Program-made: the position numbers and the translations under genes
Notes under the pieces: model-generated
What the model saw: the letters and a program-made list of their open reading frames with translations, nothing else
What the model was told of the DNA's origin: nothing
Database searches by the model: none
Source of the DNA: Symbiodinium natans
Lineage: Eukaryota > Sar > Dinophyceae > Suessiales > Symbiodiniaceae
Reading direction: 5' to 3'
Assembly: GCA_905221605.1 (NCBI GenBank)
Contig: CAJNDS010002585.1
Location: forward strand, 1-64,000
Length of the DNA: 64,000 bases
Shown: positions 21,608-33,255 of the stretch, one piece after another
How the letters are laid out: every line of letters starts with the position of its first letter
Numbering within the stretch: the stretch's first letter is position 1

Positions 21608-22980
21608 TAACCCCCCCCCCCCCCCCCGTAATTGCACAATCCAAATCCCAGAACATAATCATATCTCCCCCCCTGTAAGTACACAATCCTTCCGGGCCAA
21701 AGCCGGTTGAAAGGCTGCCTTTGCCTTTGTTGCTGCAAACAACTTGAACCTCAAGCGTCATCGACCGCAAGCTCATCATGCCTTCCTTGAGGCTGCGTCA
21801 GGTTTAAGGCTGTAGAGCTTTGCAAGGCAATCTTGAGGGTTTGGGGGTGAAGGCAAGGGTCAGGGTAAGTCCAGAGGCCGTTCATTACAGAGCCCGCTGC
21901 CTGTGACCATACCCGGGGTCATTAATATGACGTGAACATTATACTGCAAAGAATCAGCAGGACCCCATGTTCGGATTCACATCAACGGTCTACTTCACAC
22001 GCAGCACAACAAGCACACCCACGGCGATCGTGCCTGCCAAGCTTGCTTTTGCTAAGCTTGTTCGGGTATACACCTCCAGAACGACAGGAAGGTATACCTA
22101 CAACGGCAGTCCCCAAGGAGAGAGATGGCGCACGCGGCTGTGCCTGCATCCTGGGCCTTCTAGCATCAGCTTGCTCTTGCAGAGGGGGGTCTGCGACAAG
22201 TTAGGGGGGCATCGCAAAGCAGTGTAATGCCCTTCTCTGCCTGTAGCATACGAGGTCCGAAAGGTACTGTTTGGGAGCAGTGGCAGCATGAAGCTGGTCT
22301 TGGATGCTTGTTGCTTAGCTATTCTTCAGCTCACCCTCTACAGTGCCTTAAGCCAGGCAGATCTCTTGGGGATACAAGACCATGTCTCCTGGAAAATCGG
22401 CAACTGGTATCATGCAGCTAACTCCAGATTTGGCCCTGAATAAGGCCAACCTGCCCTCATTCGCACCTTCATGAGCTCACCAGTGCCAGGAAACAGATGC
22501 GTTGCACGCTGGATGGAGTTGGGGGGCCCGGGGGGGGGTACCACTTAACTTAGTGCATGGCCCAAGCAGCTTTTGGAGGCCCCTAGCCTCATCATGTCGG
22601 AGGCCCTGCATTTGAGAAGGTTCCGACGGCTTCCGGGCAATCTGAGCAATGAAAGCAAGCTGGAACTGCCACAAGCCCTACCTCGGCCGCGGGGGAACCT
22701 GACTTGGCCGCCATGACACTTCCTGAAGCTTGTACTCAGGCTTAGGCTACTTAGGCCTGAACGTAAGAAAAAGCAAAGCGTGCAACGAAGATGGCGCTGG
22801 CAAGAGGCAGCTGTGCGCGCGGGAATCGGTTTTTCTTTGTGCAGAGAAAGGCAGAGGCGCCCAAGGTTTGCAGACAGCGACGCAAGTCGAAATTAGGTGA
22901 GTAACAGCTAACATTGTGGGGGCAGGTCCCTGAGCAGCGCGCATAGGAGCTGCGGGCCCACCCCGCTAAGGCACGACTTC
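21608..22980. other. poly-C tract and single-copy DNA
   Basis: A run of 17 C at 21611-21627 is followed by GTAATTGCACAATCC. A diverged repeat of the same arrangement (CCCCCCCTGTAAGTACACAATCC-like) lies at 21667-21690. The remainder has only short open frames and no supported gene. Confidence 0.5.
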
Positions 22981-23725
22981 TGCTCTGCTACCGGGGTGGT
23001 TATTGAGACCAGGGAATATGCCGCAAGAGGCAGCTTGAGGTGTCCTGACGGGGCCTATAAGCACCGCTGCTCGATGGCGCCCTCAGCCGTCCGCGCTGGC
23101 ATCGGGCATCGTCGTGGTTGAGGTGGTAGGCCTCCCGCGGTGAGAGGGGCTGAGGGAAGCACTCAACCAAACATGTGGATGCGACCCAAGACAGCACACA
23201 AAGACCTTAAACTCCAAATCCTCATGGCAAAAGACACGCTGGCATGCGGTCGTCAAGCAGTAAGAGAGAGGGGGAGCAAGTGCGTCCCGAAGCCCCAATC
23301 CACGCCGCCCACGCCCCAACCCGCGACCATGTGGAGGCTGCGAAGCGCTGGTCAGCAAAGCACGGGCGCCGAGGTTGGGCATGGAGTCACGTCGCCACAC
23401 ACCCTGCAGAAAGCGCAGCCTGTAGCATCTAGAACATCGCTTCGCACTTACTCCTGGCGCACTCCCTAATTAATGTGTATCAAAGGCAAGGGGTCTTCGG
23501 GAGACATCGCTACGATCCCGTTCCGGAGGGCTTGGAATGATGTGTGGGCGCGAAATCCTCCCACAGGTGGCATCGCAAGCAGAATTTCGGAACAGGACTG
23601 AAACAGATACGGAACAGGCGTGCAAGGGAAGCTACAGCTTGGTCAGGAAGGAAGTGGTCTGGAAGGGATTTTGGGAGCCTGTTTCGGGGCTCGGGATCGG
23701 GGTAGGGATCGGAGTGTCCCCATTT
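22981..23725. repeat. about 750-bp direct duplication, copy 1
   Basis: Matches 25230-25997 at high identity with a constant offset of about 2237-2239 bp over most of its length (for example CCCTAATTAATGTGTATCA at 23464 and 25701). A 109-codon plus-strand frame (23140-23469) is shared. Between copies it shows about four amino-acid and two silent changes, which is not the pattern of a conserved protein. Confidence 0.9.
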
Positions 23726-25229
23726 CCATCGCCATGTTCCGAACCAATTATTCAAGACACACCCCGTTTTTCGGCAGAACACGCATAGGGCACAATGCTA
23801 AGGTTGTGGGCAAGTTGCCAGGCAAGGCCTGCAGAGGCTGCGCGCTGCAGCTGCACTTGTCTTCGCAAGCTGAAAGGCTGTAAGCTCTGCAACCTGTTGG
23901 CTCCACGCACACGCAGTGCGCGCAGTGCACGCAGCGCACGCGTTGCATGCTGCACGGTCTGGCGCAGCTGCCTGAAAATGGCTTTGGACCACGGCAGCAC
24001 CAGGCATTTCAGCGGCATCGCTCTAGCTTACTGCGCCGTCGTCCACCGCATTCTGAATTTAAGCATTGCCTGCAATTGCCTGCCATTGCCCAGCTGCGGC
24101 TCTTGAGAGGAGCGCGCGGCCGCCACCGTGTCGGAGCCCATGGCCCGGACAGAATGCGAGGTGCGGAAGTGGAATCAAGTGGCAGCTTGCGCCCAGAGAA
24201 AGCATGCTAGAGGGCAGGCTGGAACAAAAAAGACTTAGACCTTCAGCTGGAGTGGCACATGGCAGGCTCTGGTGTGCTGTGAGCTTGGACGGAGCACGGA
24301 GCACTTGGAGGAAACGGCTTCAGATGCAGAACGTCGCTTCCAAGAGCCCACAGAAGCGAAGAATCTACTGCCCCAGGCATCTGTCCAGCTCGATGTTCTG
24401 GCCCAGATCAGGAAGAGCGTGTTGCTTCAAAGCAAGAGATTTAAGCAGGCCTACATCCGGCTGCCAAGCTCCGCAGCGCCACGAACCCTGCAGATTGGCG
24501 ATGGCAAATGCGAGGGCCGGGCAAAGCACACGTCAAGAGCTTCGCTGCCCACGTACCCAAACTTGGAGTCTAACTTTCAAAAGTCCCCACGTAACAGCTC
24601 CTGGTCACTTCGCAAGATGCTGAGATGCAAGGGCTTTTGCTTCTTCAGGCAATGCTCGTGCCCTTCCATGCGCAACTTAGACCACGCGTGTCGTGGTGTG
24701 TTGCAAGTTCTGACCGAATTTCTGCGGCACAGAGCTCAGACATTCAGCTGTTGCTGGTCATGGCAGAGCGTGATGCTTGAAATGGGAAAGCTGTGGACAG
24801 AAGCTATCAGCTCGTGCATCCAGACGTCATTCCTCTGCCGCAAGAAAACCTCTGCGCCCAACTTGTAGTGCATGTCGCACAAAGAGGCTGGGCCTTGCCA
24901 GAAGCTGCAATGATCGACGTATGAGAAGCTGCACACCTCTTTCGATGTCATACCGGCATGTGTTGAAGAGAAGCTCGTCATCAACTACGGCTTCTTAGAT
25001 TCCCACCACCGGGTTAATGGCTCTCGCACGGATACTGAAGCCGAAAGCCGAGCTCAGCTGCAGAAGGGTCTCGGAACTCCCGGGCAATGGCTAGCAATGC
25101 TGGCTACGAGGAACCCCAGCAGCTCGACTCGGCGAAGAGAAACGCCACAAAGTCTTCCGCCGACGCAGAATGCTCACACGCTGAACGAAGAGCCCAAACC
25201 GTCTAGACTGAGGCGGCGCTACGAATGCT
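23726..25229. other. single-copy DNA between the two duplicate copies
   Basis: Overlapping plus-strand frames occur at 24066-24623 (185 codons) and 24272-24868 (198 codons). The second has an acidic helical start (STEHLEETASDAERRFQEPT). The two compete for the same DNA, and neither has a known motif or clear boundaries. Confidence 0.25.
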
Positions 25230-25997
25230 GCTCCGCTACCGGGGTGGCCACCGAGACCAGGGCGCCTAGGATGTGCAAAGGCAACGGTGTCCTCTGAAGG
25301 GGCGGCCTACAAGCGCAGCTGCTGATGGCGCTGCTCGATGTGCATCGGTCGTAGTTGAGGTGGTAGGCCTCCCGCGGTGAGAGGGGCTGAGGCAAGCACT
25401 CAACCAAACATGCGGATGCGACCCAAGACAGCACACAAAGACCTTAAACTCCAAATCCTCATGGCAGAAGACACGCTCGCAAGCGGTCGCCAAGCAGTAA
25501 GAGAGAGGGGGAGCAAGTGCGTCCCGAAGCCCCAATCCACGCCGCCCACGCCCCAACCCGCGACCATGTGGAGGCTGCGAAGCGCTGGTCAGCAAAGCAC
25601 GGGCGCCGAGGTTGGGCATGGAGTCACGTCGCCACACACCCTGCAGAAAGCGCAGCCTGTAGCATCTAGAACATCGCTTCGCACTTACTCCTGGCGCACC
25701 CCCTAATTAATGTGTATCACAGGCAAGGGGTCTTCGGGAGACATCGCTAAGATCCCGTTCCGGAGGGCTTGGAATGATGTGTGGGCGCGAAATCCTCCCA
25801 CAGGTGGCATCGCAAGCAGAATCGATTTCGGAACAGGACTGAAACAGATACGGAACAGGCGTGCAAGGGAAGCTACAGCTCTGAATGGGCTACTGAAAGA
25901 TGTTTTGTTGGCCAGGAAGGAAGTGGTCTGGAACGGATTTTGGGAGCTTGTTCCGGAGCTCAGGATCGGCGTATGGATCGGACTGTCCCTGGAAAAT
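25230..25997. repeat. about 750-bp direct duplication, copy 2
   Basis: Same order as copy 1, with an additional stretch of about 30 bp near 25885-25915 and several small indels at its left end. The homology fades after CTGTCCC near 25990. Confidence 0.9.
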
Positions 25998-26862
25998 GAG
26001 CCTGCAAACTTTGTGGCTGCAGTTCAGTTTCTGTCTGGACGTACTGGCAGTGAGACGAAGGTGAAAGACGGCAGGGACAGAACTTGGCACCGAGTCTTCA
26101 ACGTAGCCCTGCTGCCCGAAGCTGCCAGATTCAGTGGTGTGAGGCCATGAGAGCGGATCAAGTATGCAAGTCTGCTTTAGCTTGAGGACTGGAAGCTAAC
26201 AGCTTCATAGTGGCTTCATGTACGCACTTTCGGAGAACGCCTAGGCTTAGGGCGCTAAAGCAAAAGGAGGTTTGGATGCTTTGGCACACAGGGCGCCGGA
26301 GCAAAGCTGATTGGAACCATCCCGGAAAATGCCCCTAACAATGCCTTGAAGGACTGTGCCATACTGTACCCCTGACAGGCATTCTTCGACCAGAGTTCTT
26401 TTCGTGGACTTATCACTTCTTGCCTCCATTAAATTTTCAACTTGTTACCCATGAAAGAAAAAGGCCACAACAGAACTGGCAACCAGGTTGGGGGCGCTGA
26501 CTTGCGTCTCTCTAAGAGCCTCTGAGAAGCCTTACAGGGGCCTTGCCCAGTACAATGAGCGCGTTCCTGCTTCTCAGGGCTGCGCAACACAACAAAAACC
26601 CTACTGCTTGTGAGAGAGTACAAGGCCGAGTCAGAAGGAAAGCGGGAGCTGTCGGGAGCTGTCCAAAAGCAACGGCCAGGGCGGCCAGGGTGCACGGAGG
26701 AAGCTGCTGCGGCTTGACTGACCCAAGCGGAGGCCCACAAAGGCAGAAGAAGTTGTTAGACAGCTCTGGGATGATAAGTGCCGCGTTTTCTCAGCCTGGG
26801 CGGATCCTTGCCTCCAACAACGCAGCGGCTGTCGATGAAAAAGGGGCCCCCAGTGCTTAGGA
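25998..26862. other. single-copy DNA, no supported gene
   Basis: Frames of 60-105 codons occur on both strands (for example minus 26429-26740 and plus 26543-26860) without recognisable motifs. Confidence 0.3.
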
Positions 26863-27075
26863 TGGGGGGGTGCAGAAAATGTAGACTACAATTTTCACTC
26901 CCCCAACGATACGAATGTGTCAATTGTAGGATCCCACGTCTGGGTCCACGTTTTGCAGCTACCTCGTGCAGGGCAAGCCACGCATACCCCGGCTTATTTC
27001 CGCTGGACACGGACACTGGCAATTGTAGGAAAACATGTCCTGCAATTATGCACCCCCCACCACTCCTACGTTTAT
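26863..27075. mobile_element. foldback element candidate with GGGGGGTGCA ends
   Basis: The left end AGGATGGGGGGGTGCA near 26858-26873 is mirrored at the right by TGCACCCCCC plus CTCCT near 27045-27070. Further in, TAGACTACAATTTTC pairs roughly with CAATTGTAGGAAAAC. Length is about 200 bp and there is no coding capacity, so it is MITE-like. No clear target duplication was found. Confidence 0.45.
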
Positions 27076-27243
27076 TAAGCGCGGGGGGGTGCCTTCCGCT
27101 CCTCAGGGGAGCTTCTCGCCTAAACAGGCAGATGACAGAGAGGTGCTTAGATGCCAGTGATGCCAGGAAATCTCACGTCAAAGAGCAAGCCATTCTTGCC
27201 ACTCTTGAAACTTGGCATGGCCTGGGACAGCCGTCTGAGATGA

Positions 27244-27960
27244 GCTGCGAAAACCGGCTGGACTCGGCTGGCGGCGCTGCTGGACGCAACACAAGGGGCA
27301 TCGCTTTTCAAGTGTTCCCAAATCGCTTTACAGGGTTGCAGCATCCGCCTTGGGAACATTCAAGGTTATAGCCCACCACAACGCTTCACTCACGTAGGGT
27401 GTCGCTTTTCAGGTGTTGCCATCGTCCCTGCTGTCCCTAGTAACCTTGGTGTCCCTGGTGACCTTGGTGACCCTGGTGATCCTGGAGTCTATGGTGACCC
27501 TGGTGTCTCTGCGATTCCGCAGGCCCACGAAGAGATCCTCAGCTTGGCCGGTGAGTCGGAGCCACAGGCCCACGGGGAAGTATGGGAGTCGGCGGTTAAG
27601 AGCCAACCAGAAGAAAGCCAAGATTTTTGCATCCTGCCGTATCCTGCCGCCGTGGAGCCAGCTCGGGCCCAACTTGAGGCCGCCGAGTGGTGGACGCGTG
27701 CACTGGGTGCGGCAGCACATCAAGGCTTTCTCGATGACTGGATGCAAACCTTTGATCGCAGACAGCTCAAGCAGCGATCTTGCTTGTGGGAGCATTCGTG
27801 TCCACCCCTTGCTTACTTGAATGGCTGGGGTTTAACTGACAGCATTCTGCCTTTGCTTACTTTGCAGGCTCACACTCTAAACCCTCACCTTGTCATGGTT
27901 CTGTCCACGCAGGAAGGGCTGTGGGCATGGCGGCCATGGGACACATGGGAAGCGTCTTGA
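27244..27960 (+). CDS. 238-codon open stretch with collagen-like Gly-X-Y run
   Basis: Open from after a TGA at 27241 to a TGA at 27958. At 27448-27510 it encodes seven Gly-X-Y triplets (GVP GDL GDP GDP GVY GDP GVS). These are followed by well-balanced sequence (AHEEILSLAGESEPQAHGEV, then WWTRALGAAAHQGFLDDW). CTTTTCAG|G near 27410 and TTTGCAG|G near 27866 could be splice acceptors, so only 27411-27866 may be exon. The same DNA is a 9-bp GGTGACCCT minisatellite, so the collagen-like reading may be incidental. No family recognised. Confidence 0.35.
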   Translation, partial: AAKTGWTRLAALLDATQGASLFKCSQIALQGCSIRLGNIQGYSPPQRFTHVGCRFSGVAIVPAVPSNLGVPGDLGDPGDPGVYGDPGVSAIPQAHEEILSLAGESEPQAHGEVWESAVKSQPEESQDFCILPYPAAVEPARAQLEAAEWWTRALGAAAHQGFLDDWMQTFDRRQLKQRSCLWEHSCPPLAYLNGWGLTDSILPLLTLQAHTLNPHLVMVLSTQEGLWAWRPWDTWEAS

Positions 27961-29347
27961 CTCCCAAGCGTCTCGTCAAATGCTTGTCTCCAAGACGCCG
28001 CCTGCCAACAAAGCTGGACAGGGTTGAGGGCTGAGGGTTGAGGGTTTAGGGTTTCGGGTCCAGGGTTGAGGGGTTGACGGGTTTTGCTTTGCAGGAGGGT
28101 TGGCCTAGCATAGCATTTGGGAAGCTCGAACTCATTCCGACTCAGATTAGCAGAGAGCATCTGGTTTGATTGCCGGCCTGCCCCTTCGATGAGGCATCTT
28201 CCGTGTGTCTTCGCCATGCACCACCTGGCATTCGCAGATTTCTGGTGCACTCAGGGGCCCTGGAAGCTGGCAAAGATTGTGTACTTGTCAATTAGACTCC
28301 GAAATCCACGAGCTTGTAGGCAACCGCAGAGCCTGGACATTATTTCGGGTGCTCGGGGTCAGCGCAACAAAAGGAACCTTGTACAAGCGCCGCTAGAGCC
28401 AGAGTTTCAGAGGCCCGGCTGCAACAACACAAGGAGCAAGTCTTGAGCTTTGGAACGAGTCTTGCGCATGACAGATCGCCGAAGCATGTCCTTAATCATG
28501 AGAATCTCTTTTTTGGGTGGCGACTCCGCGGATTTTGCCCTCAATCCTGCCTGCAATTGTGCCGTGCGCAACGCCGGCGATGACACTATGAGAGTCTCTT
28601 ACTTTGGAGACGTGTCCCTCTGTCTTGTTTTGCTTCCCATGCAGAAGAAAGCTTGCGCAAACAGCCGGCGAGGCTGTTTCCCGGCGTTTCCCCGTTTAGG
28701 CTTTGACTGCTAGACCCGTTTACACGGCATGTTTGGGACTTCGCTGAAGCAAGACACGGGTCGCTAATGAGAAGCCGTCTTGGGAGTAGCTTTCCTCGGC
28801 TACTGCTACTATAGTCCCACAAATACATCGCGCTCACTCGCGAGAGCAGCATTTGCCATATGAATGGGTTCACTACGGCTCAATCCACTGAGTCTTCAAT
28901 CCTTGGATAAGATGTGCCAGGTTTACATGACGGTCATCTCCACCACTCTATTCTCCGAGAGATTTGTGAGAGAACCCTAAACCCTAAACCCTAAACCCTA
29001 AACCCTAAACCCTAAACCCCAATGCGTGAGTTGGCAGACGGCCTGAGCTTCTGAATTAGCGCAAGAAGGCATCTTTACCTCAGCATTCACCTCGGCCAGC
29101 AGCACAGCGTCGTGCCTGCCACCTCATGGAAAGCGTATTTAGGGTTTAAGGGGTTTGGGGTTTAGGGGTTTAGGGGTTTAGGGTTTAGGGGTTTGGGGTT
29201 TAGGGTTTCGTTTTAGAGGCTTAGTGCTCAGAAGTTGCTCGAAAAGCTAGGGGGTCCTTCTTTCAGGATCGCATCTAGGATTCATTCGAGAAAAGCAGAG
29301 CAGAAGGGGCAGCTCAGCTCAATAGAAACAATGGCATCATATGCGGG
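27961..29347. other. single-copy DNA with telomere-like patches
   Basis: TTTAGGG-type patches lie at 28018-28080 and 29140-29210, and a six-copy CCCTAAA block at about 28975-29018. Plus-strand frames at 28117-28446 and 28450-28713 have no recognisable domain. Confidence 0.45.
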
Positions 29348-29446
29348 GGTTACGAAAACATGGGACCCCTAAAATAGACCCCCCCAAATAGTAGGGTTCC
29401 CTTATGATAAGGGCCCCAATAAGGTACCCCAAATATCGGAAACCAT
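29348..29446. mobile_element. foldback element family C, copy 1
   Basis: Ends GGTTACGAAAACATGGGACC and (reverse complement of the right end) GGTTTCCGATATTTGGGGTA. The interior has CCCTTATGATAAGGG. About 99 bp, no coding. Related copies lie at 31001, 38290, 47831, 50945, 53770, 55978 and 60085. Confidence 0.55.
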
Positions 29447-30437
29447 CAGGTTTCAGGTTCAATGAGCTGAGGGAACCAAACGAACTTGTAACGGGAATCC
29501 ACGCCTCGCACGATGAGGGCGGTCAGATGATCCCCTGCCATGCTGGAGTCGAAGCGTCGTGACCTTGACAGCGTGTAGCATGAGGCTCTCTTTTGTGCAG
29601 TAGTTGCAGGATTGAGAAGGTTGAGCAATCTACTCGTGGCATGAGGGTTTATGGGTGGGTATGCGCTTCGGGTAGTCTTGAAATTGCGTTAATTGCTGGC
29701 CTGCACTATCCATACCTCTATACCGAATGTCGTCGTCACAACGAAGGAAGAAGACATCCAGCGCACATCGAATCTACTACTCCCAAACTCAGTAGAATTC
29801 TGTAGCTGTCCTTGTGCAGCATTCCCCCCCATTCCTGACTGAGCATGACTACATTCAGCTCCACTGTGCATCCAGCAGTTGCTTGGGCGGCGTTTCTCCG
29901 AAACACTTTGCATCGTCATGGCACCAAGCAAGGCCCACCGAACACCTCTGGGAGATGTTTGAACGAAGCAGCATCTTGTGCTGCCTGGTGCTTCACCATT
30001 TTTGGAGGTGGTGCTCAACCCTCAGCCCTAAACCCTAAATCCTAAACCCTAGGCAGCAGGATGTGTCGTGATCCTACTTTCATTGCTTGACGAGCATCCA
30101 ATACCCTCATGGTACTTGTTGAGTTCGCAGGGTCAAACTGACGAGCTTGTCTTGCTCGTTAAACCCTGAACCCTAAACCCTAAAGCCTGAACCCTAAAGC
30201 CTAAAGCCAAAAGCCTAAACCCTGTCATGAAACAGCAGCAGCAAGAATGACAAGGGCTGACCGCCATGAAGCTGAACAGAACATTGATGGTAGTGGTACT
30301 ACTGGCCATACTGGCCTTGAAAAGATCCAGTCGGTATGCACGGCTTCTGACAGACAAGAAATACTCCTTAAGTTTCTGGAGCACCTAGAGAACAAGACCA
30401 CTTGCCTCTCATTCCTTACACTCTCTGTGTGTAGGGG
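29447..30437. other. single-copy DNA with telomere-like patches
   Basis: Short frames occur on both strands (60-109 codons, such as minus 29689-30018). CCCTAAA-type patches lie at 30020-30050 and 30160-30222. No supported gene. Confidence 0.35.
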
Positions 30438-30517
30438 TAAGAGGGTAGTTTCCTAAATTAGGGTCCCTGTTTGGGTTCCCAAAAAGGGACCCTAATTTAG
30501 AGAACTACCCTAAGAGG
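30438..30517. mobile_element. foldback element family B, copy 1, with 7-bp flanking duplication
   Basis: The element at 30445-30510 is almost a perfect hairpin: GTAGTTTCCTAAATTAGGGT on the left, and GTAGTTCTCTAAATTAGGGT as the reverse complement of the right end. It is flanked by TAAGAGG at 30438-30444 and 30511-30517. It has no coding capacity. A second copy with its own 7-bp flanks is at 41186. Confidence 0.75.
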
Positions 30518-31000
30518 AGACTCCAAGACCGGTTGTGCGCTGGCCATGCTGCAGCAAGCCTGCCTTAATCAAACCCTGGGTCACAGTGAGTAGCAGGATG
30601 CTTTGCCTAACAGATTGTTGTGATGTTTCAAGACGCCAAAGGGTAACTGATTGCTCAAGGTGTCCCTTCCTCAACTTCTGCTCCCTGAGAATTCGTTTTG
30701 TATGAGGTTTGGAGGGCTTGAGGATCAGAGTTGGGAATGCTGCAAGGATGTGATTGAACAAGCCTGCTACGTGCTCTCATCATACATCAAACACGGTGCT
30801 GTGATGACATTTTGATGTGCTGCCCATTCTGCTTCCAGCAAGGAGCGCAAAACTCACAAGCCTGGCACTAACCGTAACCAAACAGTTTCTCTCAAACGCG
30901 TGACTTCTTGCTCGCCCGCCCGCAATGCCCGGGGTGACATTTGTCATCCCTGCAGCTTCCTCGACGCCAGGGTGAAACGTAAAACATAATACTGGCACGA
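30518..31000. other. single-copy DNA with a dispersed GGGTGACA repeat
   Basis: 30926-30985 repeats the blocks found at 16857-16915. The 72-83-codon minus-strand frames have no recognisable motifs. Confidence 0.4.
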
Positions 31001-31090
31001 GGTTTACGAAAAATAGGGACCCCGAATATAAACCCCCCCAAATAGTAGGATCCCCTTATAATAAGGACCCCCCCAATTTATCGTAAAGCC
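31001..31090. mobile_element. foldback element family C, copy 2
   Basis: The left end GGTTTACGAAAAATAGGGAC pairs with the right end (reverse complement GGCTTTACGATAAATTGGGG). The middle has CCCCTTATAATAAGG. Non-coding, about 90 bp. Confidence 0.6.
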
Positions 31091-32047
31091 CCCCCCAAAT
31101 GATTGCTTGAGGCCTGGAAGCCCGGGACCGAAACCTGCAGAAGGACATTGCCCTCTCGAGCCCCTGCATCATTTTGGGTTAGTGGGGTTTAGTGGGGTTT
31201 AGGGTTTAGGGTTTTGGGTGCGCCTATTGGGCTTCTAGGAATTGTCTGCCCGGGTGGCTTTTTTTTTTGACTCTGCGGAGCACTCATGTTGATTCCTCGC
31301 GCGCTCTCCTTTTTTGGGTGTGCGCAGGGACAGGAGTGCCGGTAAAACACGAGGCTGCAGAATCAGGGTTCATGTTCCCATGGCTGACCACGTGGGTCTC
31401 GTAACAGCACAGCAGAATGTGTTTGGATTGCCCCTGTGAGCCTGAACTTACACAGGCAGGCTTTTCAGAGAACTCTTTCTTAAGCTGTTGACCAGGTGCT
31501 GAAAGCCGTGGGAGGCACATGAACAACAGCTGCGGCAATCATGCGCTGCAGCTGATTCTGAACAGATCAAGGCTTGGGCTTCAGTGGCATGTCTGCTCTT
31601 AGGGTTTAGGGTTTAGGGTTTAGGGTTTAGGGCTGAAGAAACTAAACCAACACCCCCTTTCCCCCCGAAGCCCGACTCGAACTTGGAGGCTGCAGAATTC
31701 CGCAGAGTTCCCCTAAGCATGGACCCTTTGCACAACTCTAGAGCTCTTAGGTTTATTAGGGTTTCCTTCTCGTCTGCGTCCAGCTTGTCGACCAGGATGC
31801 TGCTGTGCTGATACACAATTGTGCACCACGATTTTTGCTGGCTACCTCAGTGTTCTTCTGTCGTGGTTGTGGCGTCTTCAAGAGCATGCTAGCGTATGCC
31901 CTTCGCCACAGGCTTCCGTGTGCCTGGGCATGCTATGAAACATGGGCAACCTGCTTGGGGGGTCAAAAAAAGAACAGGGTAGGGGGGTTAAAAAAAACAA
32001 GGGGCCCGTGAAATGTTGTAGCACTATAGCACACGATGACAAATGAT
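31091..32047. other. single-copy DNA with telomere-like patches
   Basis: TTTAGGG patches lie at 31178-31220 and 31598-31634, with a T9-10 run near 31260. Short frames (minus 31284-31538, plus 31805-32011) are unassigned. Confidence 0.4.
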
Positions 32048-32143
32048 ACCTATACTCCCCTTAGAACATAAAAAATGCATTTTTACTATCCTCTTGGGTT
32101 TTATATAAAAACTAAACAACACATCCCCCAGGAGGATATAGAT
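32048..32143. mobile_element. foldback element family D, copy 1
   Basis: Starts CCTATACTCCCCTTAGAAC and ends CCCAGGAGGATATAG, roughly inverted. The interior has TATCCTCTTGGG and TTTATATAAAA. A clear relative is at 48233. Confidence 0.6.
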
Positions 32144-32309
32144 AACATAGATACTGCAGCCTCCTGAAGTGGGGCCTCGGCTTCTTTCAGAACCGGAGCT
32201 CGGCTCTCGACTCTCGGAAGCCCGCGAGGCAGGGGCGCGATAGGCCCTCACCCATAAAAAGGGCCCTAAACCAAAGGGGGGGGTCGGAATAATTTCGAAG
32301 AGTATTCCC

Positions 32310-32400
32310 CATATGGTCCCTTTTTGGAAATATACTTCTAAAACCCCCCAAAAAGTCTATTTTAGTTATACTCAGGCCCCCTTTGTGTTAGATTTTGTCG
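32310..32400. mobile_element. foldback-like element family F, copy 1
   Basis: TGGTCCCTTTTTGGAAATAT, then CCCCCCAAAAAGTCTATTTT, shared in order with 36834-36896 and, in reverse orientation, with 45944-46010. Confidence 0.4.
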
Positions 32401-32934
32401 AGGAAGTCCTTGTAAGAGCATTCCATCTCCTTGATCTTCATGGAACCGTGCGGCGCGTAGCCCTGCCTCAGTGCTTCACCATCTCTTGCTTCGTTGCTGA
32501 GTTCATAGGCCCCCAAAAGAAGTGTACAGTTTCAGTTCTAGAAAAGATTATAGTGTCCCCAGAAGTGTAAAGTGAACTCATTCAGCTACTAAGCTTTTCG
32601 TGGTTCTTCTTTCTACGAAGGGCTCACGGCTGGAACAGAAGCCGAAAGCGACCCATCTACCTGTAGAAGGCGGTTCCTAGACAAAAGCTTCAACATGGCG
32701 ACGACATTTTCGCAAGGGATCAGTTTGTCATGTTTAAAACTGATTCTGAAACCAAGCCTTCCGTGCCATCGATGAACTCCGTTGGAGTTTCTTGGGCTGG
32801 GCGCTGCGGTTGTTTGCCACTTAGCAAGCCTTCAGTTCACCTCATGAGCCCCCCAAAACCCAAACCCTAAACCCAAAACCCTAGCCAGGAAGTCAGTGTG
32901 CTTTATGTGCTAAAGCTGCCTTTTTGGCCCCTCA
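32401..32934. other. no supported gene
   Basis: Single-copy DNA with a short CCCTAAA-like patch near 32862-32884. Only an 85-codon frame (32313-32570), which runs out of the foldback element, is seen. Confidence 0.35.
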
Positions 32935-33255
32935 TTGCTTCCGACATCCTGTCTAGCACAAGTGGAAGCAACGTCCAGCCTCCCGTCCATGTTTGCTGAC
33001 GACAAAAACTTCATCAAGGGTTCGTATAGCACTGAAGATTACTGGTACTTCTGGTATTGCAGACCAATCGTCTTCAGTTTGAAAGCCGCAGACCTAGCAG
33101 AGTGGATTCATTTTGACTGCGGAAGGGGAGACCTACGCGGCCACTCCTACATTCCAGCATGCTACCTTGGGATGTTCCCCCTTATACTAGTAACAGTCCT
33201 TGATACGGATAAAAAAGGGGTACGACAATTCCGAATTCCAATTAAGGACGTTTAG
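32935..33255 (+). CDS. exon-like open stretch ending in a foldback element
   Basis: Residues from about 32941 to 33166 are well balanced and aromatic (FADDKNFIKGSYSTEDYWYF, then AADLAEWIHFDCGRGDLRGH). The frame then enters foldback element A1 at 33167 and ends there. The opposite strand in this interval is not protein-like. A splice acceptor or start cannot be fixed. No family recognised. Confidence 0.35.
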   Translation: MLPTSCLAQVEATSSLPSMFADDKNFIKGSYSTEDYWYFWYCRPIVFSLKAADLAEWIHFDCGRGDLRGHSYIPACYLGMFPLILVTVLDTDKKGVRQFRIPIKDV

